This document shows, in pieces, positions 9,697 through 17,504 of a stretch of 64,000 nucleotides of DNA. A model generated the notes under the pieces. The model saw only the letters and a list, made by a program, of their open reading frames with translations, made no database searches and was not told the DNA's origin. Each line of letters begins with the position of its first letter. The first letter of the stretch is position 1. The stretch spans positions 1,736,001 to 1,800,000 of the forward strand of contig OZ251461.1 in assembly GCA_965242575.1 (NCBI GenBank). The letters run 5' to 3'. Origin of the DNA: JANQOH01 sp965242575. GTDB taxonomy: Bacteria; Pseudomonadota; Alphaproteobacteria; UBA7887. A program made the translations under genes and the position numbers.

Positions 9697-9870
9697 ATGC
9701 CGCGCACCAGCGAAGTCGCGTTCAACGCCCGTTTCGCCGAAGTCCTGCGCGGCAAGCATCCGCTGTGGCGGGAGCATCTGGGCGTCGAGCGGACCGGCGT
9801 CTTCCCGGACGCGCCCCGGCTGCGGCCCGACGTTCTCGTCCTCGCCCCCGACACGCACCCGGCGGCGATC
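9697..9870 (+). pseudogene. Truncated second copy of the methylase N terminus
   Basis: Bases 9697-9870 repeat 6797-6970 with only four mismatches in 174 bases, beginning at the same ATG. Identity stops abruptly at 9870 (after the codons for PAAI), where minus-strand IS5-type transposase sequence begins. The copy starts two bases after the stop of the full-length methylase. It is either a partial tandem duplication or the stub of a second paralogue whose remainder was deleted by an insertion event. It cannot encode a functional protein. Confidence 0.85.
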
Positions 9871-9987
9871 CGGAAGCTTGCTGGCCGGCATGTCGGGCGC
9901 AATCGACCGCCATTCCGCCTCTCTCAAATCGCTTGCATAGCGTCCGCCATCGCGCACGGACTTCGCGTGATCGATTTCAGTCCACAT
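9871..9987 (-). pseudogene. IS5-family transposase, N-terminal remnant
   Basis: Read on the minus strand from ATG 9987, the peptide begins MWTEIDHAKSVRDGG and continues RYASDLREAEW, then IAPDMPASK. This is the typical start of IS5-group transposases (RYPSDLTDxEW..IxPLLP). It ends after about 38 residues where the truncated methylase copy begins. The sequence differs from the intact IS5-family transposase nearby (10517-11524), so it comes from a second, different element. Confidence 0.65.
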
Positions 9988-10054
9988 GTCGCGCCTCGCT
10001 GGCTGGTTCCCACAGCCAGCGAACCGCAACCGACCGGGATCGCTCAACTCGTTT

Positions 10055-10255
10055 CGAAGCCTCGACGACGCCGGCCGCCGCGCCGTCGACGTAGAGCGGG
10101 TAATCGGCCTTGCCGAAGCCGGGCTTCAGCGGGAATTCGCGCACAGCGACTCCCTTGCCAGCGGCCAGGTCGATGTCCGCCATGTCCCGGACCCGCCAGC
10201 CGGCGTCCTCGAGCTGCGCGTCGATGGCGCGGCGCGCCTGCGCCTTGGGAGTCAC
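10055..10255 (-). pseudogene. hsdR: Type I restriction enzyme HsdR, N-terminal remnant
   Basis: From GTG 10255 on the minus strand the peptide reads TPKAQARRAIDAQLEDAGW, then DIDLAAGKGVAVREFPLK and DYPLYVDGAAAGVVEA. This matches the start of EcoEI-like HsdR subunits, which carry the same AAG.GVAVREFPL and GVIEA blocks in their nuclease domain. The match breaks off at about 10055, next to the IS5 transposase remnant. About 67 of more than 900 residues remain, so this is a remnant of a former type I restriction system. Confidence 0.7.
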
Positions 10256-10355
10256 AGCGCCGGGCCCGCAATGGCGGCGGTCATGCCGGGGAAAATACCG
10301 CACGTCGGGCGAAGCCGGCGCGCTCCTCCGTACAACGGCAGCGATTCTCATTATG

Positions 10356-11567
10356 GAGACCTCTGCACAAGGGCGGGTTTTCCGGGATTGGGTTGCGGCC
10401 CGCAGGGGTTGTTTTGGGCATTCGGGCGCCGATTTGGCGTTGCGGGGGGTCGATTCGATGGCCCGCCGGCCCGATTCGGTCCGATGTGCCGCCGTTCGGG
10501 CGCGCTTGCCCCGTGTTTATCCCTCGGCGGCGGGTTGGGCGAGGCCGTAGAGGCGCAGAAACATGGCGCCCTTGCGGATGTTGAGCGCAATGGCGGCGAG
10601 GCCGTAGAAGGTCGTGTTCTTCGCCAAGCCCAGGAAGCGGGTCCGTCCGAGGCCGTAACGCCGCTTATAGACGGCGAACACGCGCTCCACCCCCGACCGC
10701 ACGACCGCGATCTCATCGTTGCGCTCCTTGTCCGCTTCGCTCAACGGATGGCCGCGATAGCCCTTGCGTTGCACTTGGTCCGCAATCCCGAACCGCGCCA
10801 GTTTGTCCCGCGTCTCGCGCGAACTGTAGGCGGCGTCCGCATAGAACGCCGTCTCGTCGCCTAACAGCAACCTGTCGCGCTCCCGGCTGTCGTGGACGTT
10901 GCCCGGCGTCACCGTCTGGCGGTGGACGAACCCATCCTCATCGACCCCCGTGTGAACCGAGTAGCCATAGGCGCTCTTCATGCGGCCCCGGCTGTCCTGC
11001 TTCACATGAAGCCCCGCCTCCGGATCCCGAACCGCAGTCCCACCCTTCCGCTTGCCCCGGCCCGAACGCGCCGCCTCCACCGGCGTCGCATCGACGATGT
11101 TAATCCGCCCCTCGGTCATCACGATGCGCTGCTCCTCCAGCTGGCGGTTCACTTCCCCCAGCAGCAACTCCCACAGGTCGTGCTTCACAAGGCGAGACCG
11201 GAACCGCCCCAACGTCGTCGCGTCCGGAACCCCGCCGCCCAACTCAAGGCGGCAGAAACGCCGAAACAGCAGGTCACGATACAGGCACTGCGACAACCGG
11301 ACGTCCGAAAGCCCATACCACACGCCGAGCAACAGCCCCCGGAACAGCGTCAGAAGCGGGTAACTCGGACGACCCGTCCGTGACCCGTAGATCGACGACA
11401 ACAGTCGTGCGATCTCCGACCGGTCCAGAAGCGACTCCGCAGCATCGAGCGCGCGGAGCGCCGGATGATCCAGCGCCGCAGCCGATACGAACAACGCAGG
11501 CTGCGCACGAAACGGTTTCTGCATGAAGCCACCATACCATAACCACAACGGGTTATGCAGAGGTCTC
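10356..11567 (-). mobile_element. IS5-family insertion sequence, apparently complete
   Basis: About 1.21 kb bounded by inverted repeats: GAGACCTCTGCACAA at 10356 and, reading inward from 11567, GAGACCTCTGCATAA. One transposase gene fills the element. I see no matching short target duplication at the two flanks. The left flank is the HsdR remnant region and the right flank is the subtilisin pseudogene, two unrelated sequences, so the locus has probably been rearranged since insertion. Confidence 0.85.
10517..11524 (-). CDS. IS5-family transposase
   Basis: 335 residues from ATG 11524. The N-terminal half holds the IS5 helical region (GRPSYPLLTLFRGLLLGVWY, then LSQCLYRDLLFRRFCRL). The DDE catalytic core shows IVDATPVEAARSGRGK (first Asp), YADAAYSSRETR (second Asp) and VERVFAVYKRRYGLGRTRFLG (Glu), followed by the usual NTTFYGLAAIALNIRK tail. 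The frame is intact and of normal length, so it may be active. It catalyses cut-and-paste movement of the 10356-11567 element. Confidence 0.93.
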   Translation of the reverse strand: MQKPFRAQPALFVSAAALDHPALRALDAAESLLDRSEIARLLSSIYGSRTGRPSYPLLTLFRGLLLGVWYGLSDVRLSQCLYRDLLFRRFCRLELGGGVPDATTLGRFRSRLVKHDLWELLLGEVNRQLEEQRIVMTEGRINIVDATPVEAARSGRGKRKGGTAVRDPEAGLHVKQDSRGRMKSAYGYSVHTGVDEDGFVHRQTVTPGNVHDSRERDRLLLGDETAFYADAAYSSRETRDKLARFGIADQVQRKGYRGHPLSEADKERNDEIAVVRSGVERVFAVYKRRYGLGRTRFLGLAKNTTFYGLAAIALNIRKGAMFLRLYGLAQPAAEG

Positions 11568-12692
11568 GGGATATATTCGGACTGGATCGACGGCTTCGAC
11601 CGGCCAGAATAGTTCGACGTCCGGGAATTCGACGCCAGCCTCGCCGCGTCCATCCGCGCCGATAACGCCAATTTCGACATCGTCAACAAGTCCCACGGAC
11701 GGAGAGCCGACTGGAACTTCGAACTTCTGGAGCAGCACCGGGACGCCTTCGCGGGGGAAAGGTGGCTTCGCGACAACCTGCCGCGGACCTGGGCGGCCGT
11801 GACCCAAAGCGGCGTCGCCGCTTCGGACAAGGCGCTGGAGGTCGTCGCCGCCGGGAACGACGGGCTGTTCGCGCCGGCTCCGGGCGCCGCGCGCGCCTAT
11901 CGCGTTCCGGCGCTGCGGGGCCTCAGTTTCGCGGTCGCCGCGCTCGACGCCGATGGATACATCGCCCGGTTCTCCAACCGCTGCGGGCCGTTGCCGCCCG
12001 ACTGGAGCGCCGCGCGCGACGGCAGGCATTACTGCCTCGCCGCGCCGGGGCGGATATCATCGTCTCCAACCCGGATCCGAACCCGGACGACGGCGAAGAC
12101 GACGACAGCGACTTCGTTTCGGGAACGTCGTTCGCGGCGCCGCTGATGGCGGGCGGGCTGGCAATCGTGACCGAGGCGTTCCAGGGCCAGTTGACGCCGG
12201 CGGAGGTCGGGCGGCGCATGGTCGACACCGCGAACAACCGCGGCGCCTACGGGCTGTCGTCCATCTACGGGGCGGGGGTCATGGATCTGGACGCCGCCAC
12301 GCGGCCCATCGGCCCGGCGGCGTCGGGACGGAGACCCGGATGGCCCTGCTGGAGGCGACGCGGTTCGTCGCGCCGGCGGCCTGGGGCGATGTGGGCGCGC
12401 GGCTGGCGGGAGTCGAGGTCGCCGCCTTCGACGCGCGCAACGCGCCGTTCTGGTCGCCCGCCCGGGCGCTCTTCGCCGCGCCGGCGCCCCGGTTTCCCGG
12501 CCCGCGCCTCGACGACGAAAGCGGGATCGAACGGCTGGGGCCGGCGGCGCATCTGGCGTGGGCGGAGGCTCCGCCGCGCGGGGCGCGCGACCCGAAATTG
12601 CGGATAGCGGCGGGCGCGGCGCCCGGCGCGGGCCTGACGCCGGAGGCACCGGAATGGCGCGGTTTCGGGATATCGGCGCAACCGTTTCCGGC
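11568..12692 (+). pseudogene. Subtilisin-like autotransporter pseudogene, protease part
   Basis: Homologous to the gene at 1-1773: VVAAGND, FSNRCGPLPPDW and the catalytic box SGTSFAAPLMAGG. It is broken several ways. The N terminus is missing at the IS5 element. An in-frame TAG stands at 11610. One frameshift lies near 12050 (after CLAAPG the frame must change to read ADIIVSNPD). A second lies near 12320 (after RPIGPAASG the frame must change to read TETRMALLEATRF). Finally the coding sequence is interrupted at 12692 by the IS1595-type transposon and continues at 15692. It is non-functional. Confidence 0.88.
12685..12692. repeat. 8-bp target duplication, left copy
   Basis: TTTCCGGC immediately precedes the left end of the IS1595-type transposon. 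The identical octamer follows the right end at 15684-15691. Eight bases is the usual duplication length for the IS1595 family. Removing the transposon and one copy restores the reading frame of the autotransporter gene (...AQPFPAPFRIGLL). Confidence 0.93.
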
Positions 12693-12709
12693 GGGGATTA
12701 TATATGTTG

Positions 12710-13447
12710 CTAGCCGCACGAGATCCAATCCGGGGCGAAGCGGATCAGGCGAAGGACATGCTCCGGCGCCACCAGCGGCGCGTTGCGGTCGATGGAGAAC
12801 CGCCGCACGGATCCCGGCACGGGGCGGATGATGGTGAACTGGCTGCCGTGCGGTTGCCAGGTGAAGCAGTGCCCGCCAGTCGCTTCATCGTGGCCTTCGA
12901 GATTGCCGCGCGCGTTGAACGACCAGCGATAGTCGCCGGTCGGGAACTGGACGGCCGGGCACTCGAACAGCGCGAATTCGCGTGCTCCCATGTTGCGGAT
13001 CAGAACGGCGATACGCAGCTCGTCGTGGTGGTTCAGCGATTCGTCGAGGCGTGCGTTCCATATTGACAGCACGGCGCGCCCCGTCGCCCCCGGGTCGCGG
13101 CGCGGGTCGGCGATACCCGATGAGTAATCCGGCGAGTTGCGCCCCGAAATCAGCCGAACGTGGGGCTGGTTATGGGGGCGCGACGCCTTGACGGTCTTGA
13201 CCGACCAGGCCGTGCCGTTGGCGATCACGTCGGCGATGCCGAGCGGGCTTTCGCGATGCTCCCCGTCGATTGCGTTGGCGAAGATCGTCCCGAAATCGTC
13301 GCCGGCGATGTCGGCGTGGCCTATGGCGAGGCGGTGGACCAACTGCTTGCCGATCCCGATCAACACGCGGTCGGGCACATCGCCGACCGGCCACGGCCCG
13401 GACGACCGCGGCGGATTACCGCGCAAGCGCGGCGTGCTGGCAGACAT
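12710..13447 (-). CDS. Probable type II restriction endonuclease
   Basis: 245 residues from ATG 13447, overlapping the last 32 bases of the methyltransferase gene. I do not recognise a named family with certainty. The identification rests on position (directly after a C5 methyltransferase, inside the same transposon) and on SPLGIADVIANG followed by AWSVKTVKA near residues 90-105, which could be a D...xVK variant of a PD-(D/E)xK core. The C-terminal half has SIWNARLDES, then ALFECPAVQFP and a basic stretch. The stop codon sits 17 bases from the left transposon end. It could be another effector, but restriction is the most economical reading. Confidence 0.6.
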   Translation of the reverse strand: MSASTPRLRGNPPRSSGPWPVGDVPDRVLIGIGKQLVHRLAIGHADIAGDDFGTIFANAIDGEHRESPLGIADVIANGTAWSVKTVKASRPHNQPHVRLISGRNSPDYSSGIADPRRDPGATGRAVLSIWNARLDESLNHHDELRIAVLIRNMGAREFALFECPAVQFPTGDYRWSFNARGNLEGHDEATGGHCFTWQPHGSQFTIIRPVPGSVRRFSIDRNAPLVAPEHVLRLIRFAPDWISCG

Positions 13448-14665
13448 CGATCACGCCCCGAATCACGGCCCGGACGACAGGGACGGCGACGGCGTTGCCG
13501 GTCAGCCGCCGCGCGGCGCCGTCCGTGTCCGGCAGTGCGAAATCGTCGGGGAAACCTTGCAGACGGAACAGCTCGCGCGGCGTCAGCCGCCGTTCGCCGT
13601 CGACCAGCAGGTAGTTGTAGGACGCGCCCGCGCGAAGCGCGCACGAGAACGGGTGGCTGGAGACGTTGCCGGCCTTGTTCTCATGCCAGATCGCGGGCTG
13701 CGCCTCGGCCGTGTGCGCCGCGCGCCGGGCGCCGCGGATGCGGGCGGATACGAAATGCCGCGCGTCCGGGTCCGCCTCCAGCACGTCCTGCAACGGCGTC
13801 ATGCGCGCGCCGCCTTCCGGCCAGGGGAATGCGTCGAAGGGGGCGAGCGTCGCGACGATCAGGATGCGCTCGCGCTTCTGCGGCAGGCCGAAGTCGAGCG
13901 CGTTGAGGATGCGCCATGCGATGGAGTAGCCCATCGCCTCCAGCGTCGCGGTCACGCAGGCGAGCGGGCGCCCCCGGTCGATGGTGGCGAACTGGCGGAC
14001 GTTCTCGATGACGACGGCGCGCGGCCGCTTGGCGGCGATGATGCGCGCGGCCTCGATGAACAGGTTGCCGCGCGCGTCGGCGAAGCCTTGCCGGTTGCCG
14101 ATGATGCTGAAGGGCTGGCACGGCAGGCCGGCGAACAGGACGTCGTGGTCGGGAACGCTATCGATGCGGACGGCGGCGATGTCGCCATGCGGCCGGACGG
14201 CGAAATTGCGCGCGTAGACGTCGCGCGCGGCCGCGTCGATGTCGCAGGCGAAAACGCACTCCAGCCCGAGCTCCGCCGCCGCGATGTGGAAGCCGCCGAC
14301 GCCGCAGAACAGGTCAGCGAAGGTCCTTAGACGTCCTTCGGCGGGCTGGCGGGCTGGCGGGCTGGCGGGCTGGCGGGCTGGCGGGCTGGCGGGCTGGCGG
14401 GCTGGCGGGCTGGCGGGCTGGCGGGCTGGCGGGCTGGCGGGCTGGCGGGCTGGCGGGCTGGCGGGCTGGCGGGCTGGCGGGCTGGCGGGCTGGCGGGCTG
14501 GCGGGCTGGCGGGCTGGCGGGCTGGCGGGCTGGCGGGCTGGCGGGCTGGCCCTTCTTCAGCTTACCAGATTCGCGCCGCGGCGGCTTGTGCCGCAGCACG
14601 GCTTGCGCGAGCTCCTCCGGGGTCGTGTCCATCGGCGGGACGACGACGGGCGCGCGAACTGTCAT
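13416..14665 (-). CDS. C5-cytosine DNA methyltransferase, phase-variable, OFF in this sequence
   Basis: The catalytic frame shows motif I DLFCGVGGFHIAAAELG, motif IV GLPCQPFSI, motif VI VIENV, motif VIII GLPQKRERI and motifs IX-X RELFRLQGFPDDF and LTGNAVAVPVV. There is no ATG, GTG or TTG between the octamer repeat tract and motif I, so translation must begin upstream, at ATG 14665 (ATGA overlap with the transposase stop), and run through the repeats. With 26 repeats the ATG frame instead ends at the TAA at 14327-14329, after 112 residues. Losing one unit or gaining two would join the ATG to the catalytic frame (about 413 residues with 25 units). A GTG at 13955 lies after motif VI and cannot be the start. 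It methylates cytosine at an unknown site. Confidence 0.82.
14341..14548. repeat. Tandem octanucleotide repeat, 26 perfect units
   Basis: The unit on the plus strand is GCGGGCTG (CAGCCCGC in the coding direction), repeated 26 times without a mismatch, 208 bp. In the coding direction it reads QPASPPAR in every phase, with no stop in the three forward frames. Because 8 is not a multiple of 3, gain or loss of a unit by slipped-strand mispairing changes the downstream frame. It lies inside the 5' coding part of the methyltransferase gene. Confidence 0.97.
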
Positions 14666-15618
14666 GCCCCAACCTTCCCCGTCAACCGCCGATAGGTCAA
14701 GCGGCGCCCGATCATCCCGGCCACGAACTCCCCCATGATCGCGATGGTGTCGTGCTCCCGAAGCCCTTGCCGGGCGGCGAACTCGTTGACGTAGCGTTGC
14801 ATGTGCTCGGCGCTGAAGTGGTGAAAGGTCCCGTGGTAGCCGCGCTTGAGCATGGCCCAGAACGACTCGATCCCGTTGGTGTGGGCCTGCGCCCGGACAT
14901 ACTCGCCCGCCGAGTGGTTGACGGCCTCGTGGTCGAATCCGGCCATGCCGCGGTAGGCGCGCGCGTCGTCGGTGTAGACCTTCGCGCCCGGTTCCGCGCG
15001 CTTGCGCACGAAGCCTTGCAGGGTCGGGCCATCCGTCACGGGAACGACCGCCGCGCTCACGCGCTTCGTCGTCCGGTCCTTCGCGCCCGCGATGGCGACC
15101 TTGCCGACCGCCCCGCGCCCGGTCAGACCCTCGCGCTTGGCCTTCGGCATATTCTTGCGCTTCCCGCCCATATAGGTTTCGTCGATCTCGACGGGGCCGG
15201 AGAACATGCCGCCTTCGGCCTCGAACGCCTCGCGGATGCGGTGCGCCAGGAACCACGCGCTCTTCTGCGTGATGCGCAGGTCGCGGTGCAGTTTCATGCT
15301 GGACACGCCCTTGAGGCTCGTCGCGCACAGGTAGATGGCGAAGGCCCACTTGCGGAGCGGGAGTTTCGACTGCGCCATGACGGTTCCTGTGCGCACGCTG
15401 AAATGCCTGCGGCAGTCGCGGCACCGCCACGGCATGGGCTTGCCGCTGGCGACGGCGGACACATTCGCGGAGCCGCAATGCGAGCACTGCGCGCCGTCAG
15501 GCCAGCGTTGCGCCTCGAACCACGCGCGCGCGGCCGCCTCGTCGGGGAACAGGTCGGCGAGCTCCATGAGGCTGATGCTGCGCCGATGCGATTTGCCGGG
15601 GCCGGTGTGTCGGGTCAT
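14662..15618 (-). CDS. IS1595-family transposase
   Basis: 318 residues from ATG 15618, with AGGAGG six bases upstream. The N-terminal zinc ribbon reads CSHCG followed by WRCRDCRRHF. The ISXO2-like DDE domain has VEIDETYMGGKRK (first Asp), KVYTDDARAYRGM (second Asp) and NGIESFWAMLKRGYHGTFHH (Glu). This is the expected IS1595 architecture and length, and the frame is intact. The stop codon TGA overlaps the methyltransferase ATG, so cargo expression appears coupled to transposase translation. Confidence 0.95.
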   Translation of the reverse strand: MTRHTGPGKSHRRSISLMELADLFPDEAAARAWFEAQRWPDGAQCSHCGSANVSAVASGKPMPWRCRDCRRHFSVRTGTVMAQSKLPLRKWAFAIYLCATSLKGVSSMKLHRDLRITQKSAWFLAHRIREAFEAEGGMFSGPVEIDETYMGGKRKNMPKAKREGLTGRGAVGKVAIAGAKDRTTKRVSAAVVPVTDGPTLQGFVRKRAEPGAKVYTDDARAYRGMAGFDHEAVNHSAGEYVRAQAHTNGIESFWAMLKRGYHGTFHHFSAEHMQRYVNEFAARQGLREHDTIAIMGEFVAGMIGRRLTYRRLTGKVGA

Positions 15619-15683
15619 GGCGATCCTCCTTGTCTCGCCCCTATATGGCCCCGCCATCCCGGATAGTCAAGTATATAATCCCC

Positions 15684-15691
15684 TTTCCGGC
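15684..15691. repeat. 8-bp target duplication, right copy
   Basis: TTTCCGGC directly after the right end (GTATATAATCCCC) of the IS1595-type transposon, identical to 12685-12692. Confidence 0.93.
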
Positions 15692-16234
15692 GCCGTTCCG
15701 CATCGGCCTGCTCGCCGAACTGGACGCCAACCAGGGCGCGGCGCCGTCGGGCGCCTTCGGCGACGGCGCGCGCGCGCAACTCGCCTGGGTGTCGCGCGAA
15801 CACGAATGGCGGATCGGAGGGCGCGCGGGGCTGGCGGTCGAGTTCGACTGGCTCGTCGCGGCGGGCCGCGCCGAGTATCCCTCGGGGGCCATGTTCGACG
15901 CCGGCGCCGCCGCCTATACGGCGGGCTCGCTGGCGTTGGCGCATGCGGACGGATCTTCGCGGACGCGCCTCGCGCTTTCGCAGCCGCTGCGCGCCGAATC
16001 CGGCAGCGGCGTCTTCACCTACCCGGTCGGACGCACCCCCGAGGGCGAGCGCCTGTACGCGCGCCGCCGCGTCCCCCTCTGCCCGGACGCGCGCGAGCTG
16101 CGGTTGAACCTGCGCCGCCAACACCCCCTGTGGGGCGGGGAGGCGGTGTGGGAGATCGGCCATGCGCGCGACGCCGGACACGCGCCGGGCCGGAGCGCGA
16201 GCTTCGGTGGCGCGGCGTGGCGAGTCTTCTGGTA
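15692..16234 (+). pseudogene. Subtilisin-like autotransporter pseudogene, beta-barrel part
   Basis: This is the 3' half of the gene interrupted at 12692. Removing the transposon joins ...GFGISAQPFPA to PFRIGLLAELDANQG in one frame. About 180 residues follow with alternating strands (SREHEWRIGGRAGLAVEFDW, SSRTRLALSQPLRAESG) and end ...GGAAWRVFW, a terminal aromatic residue as in outer-membrane barrels. The frame is open to the stop, so this part decayed less than the protease part. It has no start of its own and is presumably untranslated. Confidence 0.88.
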
Positions 16235-16294
16235 AGCCGTCGCGCACACGAGCGGGGAGCCGCCCGCTCCCCGCGCCGGCTTCGACGCGCGCGA

Positions 16295-16368
16295 TGGAGG
16301 CCCGGGCCGGAATCGAACCGACATACACGGATTTGCAGTCCGCTGCATAGCCATTCTGCCACCGGGCC
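16295..16368 (-). tRNA. tRNA-Cys (GCA)
   Basis: On the minus strand, 74 nt including encoded CCA. The acceptor stem GGCCCGG pairs with CCGGGCC, the T loop is GGTTCGATTCC, and the anticodon loop GACTGCAAATC has anticodon GCA. It lies just downstream of the autotransporter pseudogene and divergent from pcm. Confidence 0.96.
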
Positions 16369-16457
16369 GCGCGGCGGATCCATCCTGGGGCGGGGCGGGC
16401 TGGCGGTCAAGGCGGGGGGCTTCTATACAGGCGGCCCGGAACCGCGGGGCAGGGGCT

Positions 16458-17129
16458 ATGCCAGACTTCGAGGCCATGCGCGCGCATATGGTCGCGAGCC
16501 AGATCCGGCCCAACAAGGTCGCCGACCCGCGCCTCGCCGCCGCGCTGATGCGCGTCCCGCGCGAACGCTTCGTCCCGAAGGCGCTGCGCGCCGTCGCCTA
16601 TGTCGACGACGACCTCGAGATTGCGCCCGGACGCGGCCTGATGGCGCCTGCGACCTTCGCGCGGCTGGTCGCCGAGGCCCCCGTCCGCCCCGGCGACACG
16701 GTGCTCGATGTGGGCTGCGGCGCCGGATATTCGACGGCGGTGCTGGGATGCGTCGCCGAGGCGGCGATCGGCATCGAACCCGACGCCGGACTGGCGGCGC
16801 GGGCGGGCGCGCTGCTCGCGGAGATGGGAATCGACAACGCCGTCGTCGTCAACCGCCCGCTGGAGGACGGCTACGCGGCCCAGGCGCCCTACGACGTCAT
16901 CCTGTTCGGCGGCGCCGTGGCCGAGGCGCCCGAGGCGCTGGCCGACCAGCTGGCCGAGGGCGGGCGCCTCGTCGCGGTGGCGCGCGGCGCGAACGCCGGG
17001 GGCGCCAGCCGCGCCGGCAAGGCGGTGCGGCTGCTCAAGATTCGCGGCGCGGTGTCGCGGCGGACGCTGTTCGACGCCGCCGCGCCGATGCTGCCGGGGT
17101 TCGAGAGGCGTGCCGGCTTCGCCTTCTGA
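16458..17129 (+). CDS. pcm: Protein-L-isoaspartate O-methyltransferase
   Basis: 223 residues. Methylates isoaspartyl residues in damaged proteins using S-adenosylmethionine. N-terminal MVASQIRPNKVADPRLAAAL and VPRERFVP are hallmark Pcm blocks. The SAM motif is VLDVGCGAGYSTAVLG near residues 82-97, and later VIEPDAG-like and YDVILFGGAVAEAPEAL elements complete the fold. The start ATG at 16458 follows GGGGCAGGGGCT. It overlaps the following rhodanese gene by 20 bases. In alphaproteobacteria pcm often stands just before tolC, as here. Confidence 0.93.
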   Translation: MPDFEAMRAHMVASQIRPNKVADPRLAAALMRVPRERFVPKALRAVAYVDDDLEIAPGRGLMAPATFARLVAEAPVRPGDTVLDVGCGAGYSTAVLGCVAEAAIGIEPDAGLAARAGALLAEMGIDNAVVVNRPLEDGYAAQAPYDVILFGGAVAEAPEALADQLAEGGRLVAVARGANAGGASRAGKAVRLLKIRGAVSRRTLFDAAAPMLPGFERRAGFAF

Positions 17130-17451
17130 CGCGCCGCCCTTCGCCATCGACGCGGCGGAGCTGGCGCGCTGGCGCGCCGCCGGCGCCTGCCGCCTGCTCG
17201 ACGTGCGCGAGGCGTGGGAGCTCGACATCTGCGGCTTCGCCGACGCGCTGCACATCCCCCTCGCCGAACTCCCCGCCCGGCTGGAGGAGGCGCCGACCGA
17301 CGCGCCGCTGGTGGTGGTCTGCCACCACGGGGCGCGCAGCGCCCGGGCGACCGCCTTCCTGCGCGCCCGGGGCATCCGCCGCGCGGTGAACCTCGAGGGC
17401 GGCATCGACGCATGGGCGCGCCGGGTGGACCCGGCGATGGCGGTCTATTAG
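17110..17451 (+). CDS. Rhodanese-like domain protein
   Basis: 113 residues, a single rhodanese domain. The active-site loop is VVCHHGARSAR, with the catalytic Cys near residue 71; CRLLDVREAWELDICGFADALHIPLAEL is the usual entry, interrupted here only by normal variation. Such small cytoplasmic proteins carry sulfur as a persulfide. A GTG start at 17110 is chosen; it lies inside the last codons of pcm, giving a 20-base overlap in another frame, typical of this genome. It sits between pcm and tolC. Confidence 0.85.
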   Translation: MPASPSDAPPFAIDAAELARWRAAGACRLLDVREAWELDICGFADALHIPLAELPARLEEAPTDAPLVVVCHHGARSARATAFLRARGIRRAVNLEGGIDAWARRVDPAMAVY

Positions 17452-17504
17452 GCGCGGCGCGTTTCCGCTACGATGGCGGCGCGGTCGGTCGAAAGGGCGC
17501 GGAC

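Larger units (their letters stand above)
12693..15683 (-). mobile_element. IS1595-family transposon carrying a restriction-modification module
   Basis: 2,991 bp. The ends are inverted repeats beginning GGGGATTATATA (left from 12693, right reading inward from 15683), with a further imperfect match over the next ten or so bases. It is flanked by perfect 8-bp direct repeats, TTTCCGGC. Genes, all on the minus strand and in transcription order: IS1595 transposase (14662-15618), a C5-cytosine methyltransferase whose frame contains 26 octamer repeats (13416-14665), and a probable restriction endonuclease (12710-13447). The transposase stop and methyltransferase start overlap as ATGA, and the endonuclease start overlaps the methyltransferase end, so the whole element looks like one transcription unit. 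IS1595 members with passenger genes are known; the phase-variable R-M cargo is what stands out. Confidence 0.93.

Noticed and set aside
10347..11575. Target-site duplication flanking the IS5 element
   Set aside because: The bases outside the two inverted repeats (…ATTATG and GGGATAT…) do not match.
13416..13955. Short methyltransferase gene starting at GTG 13955
   Set aside because: It would lack motifs I to VI, which are all present in the same frame upstream, so it cannot be the true start.
14341..14548. Repeat tract as a CRISPR array or VNTR spacer
   Set aside because: Units are 8 bp, perfectly tandem and without spacers, and they lie inside a coding frame.
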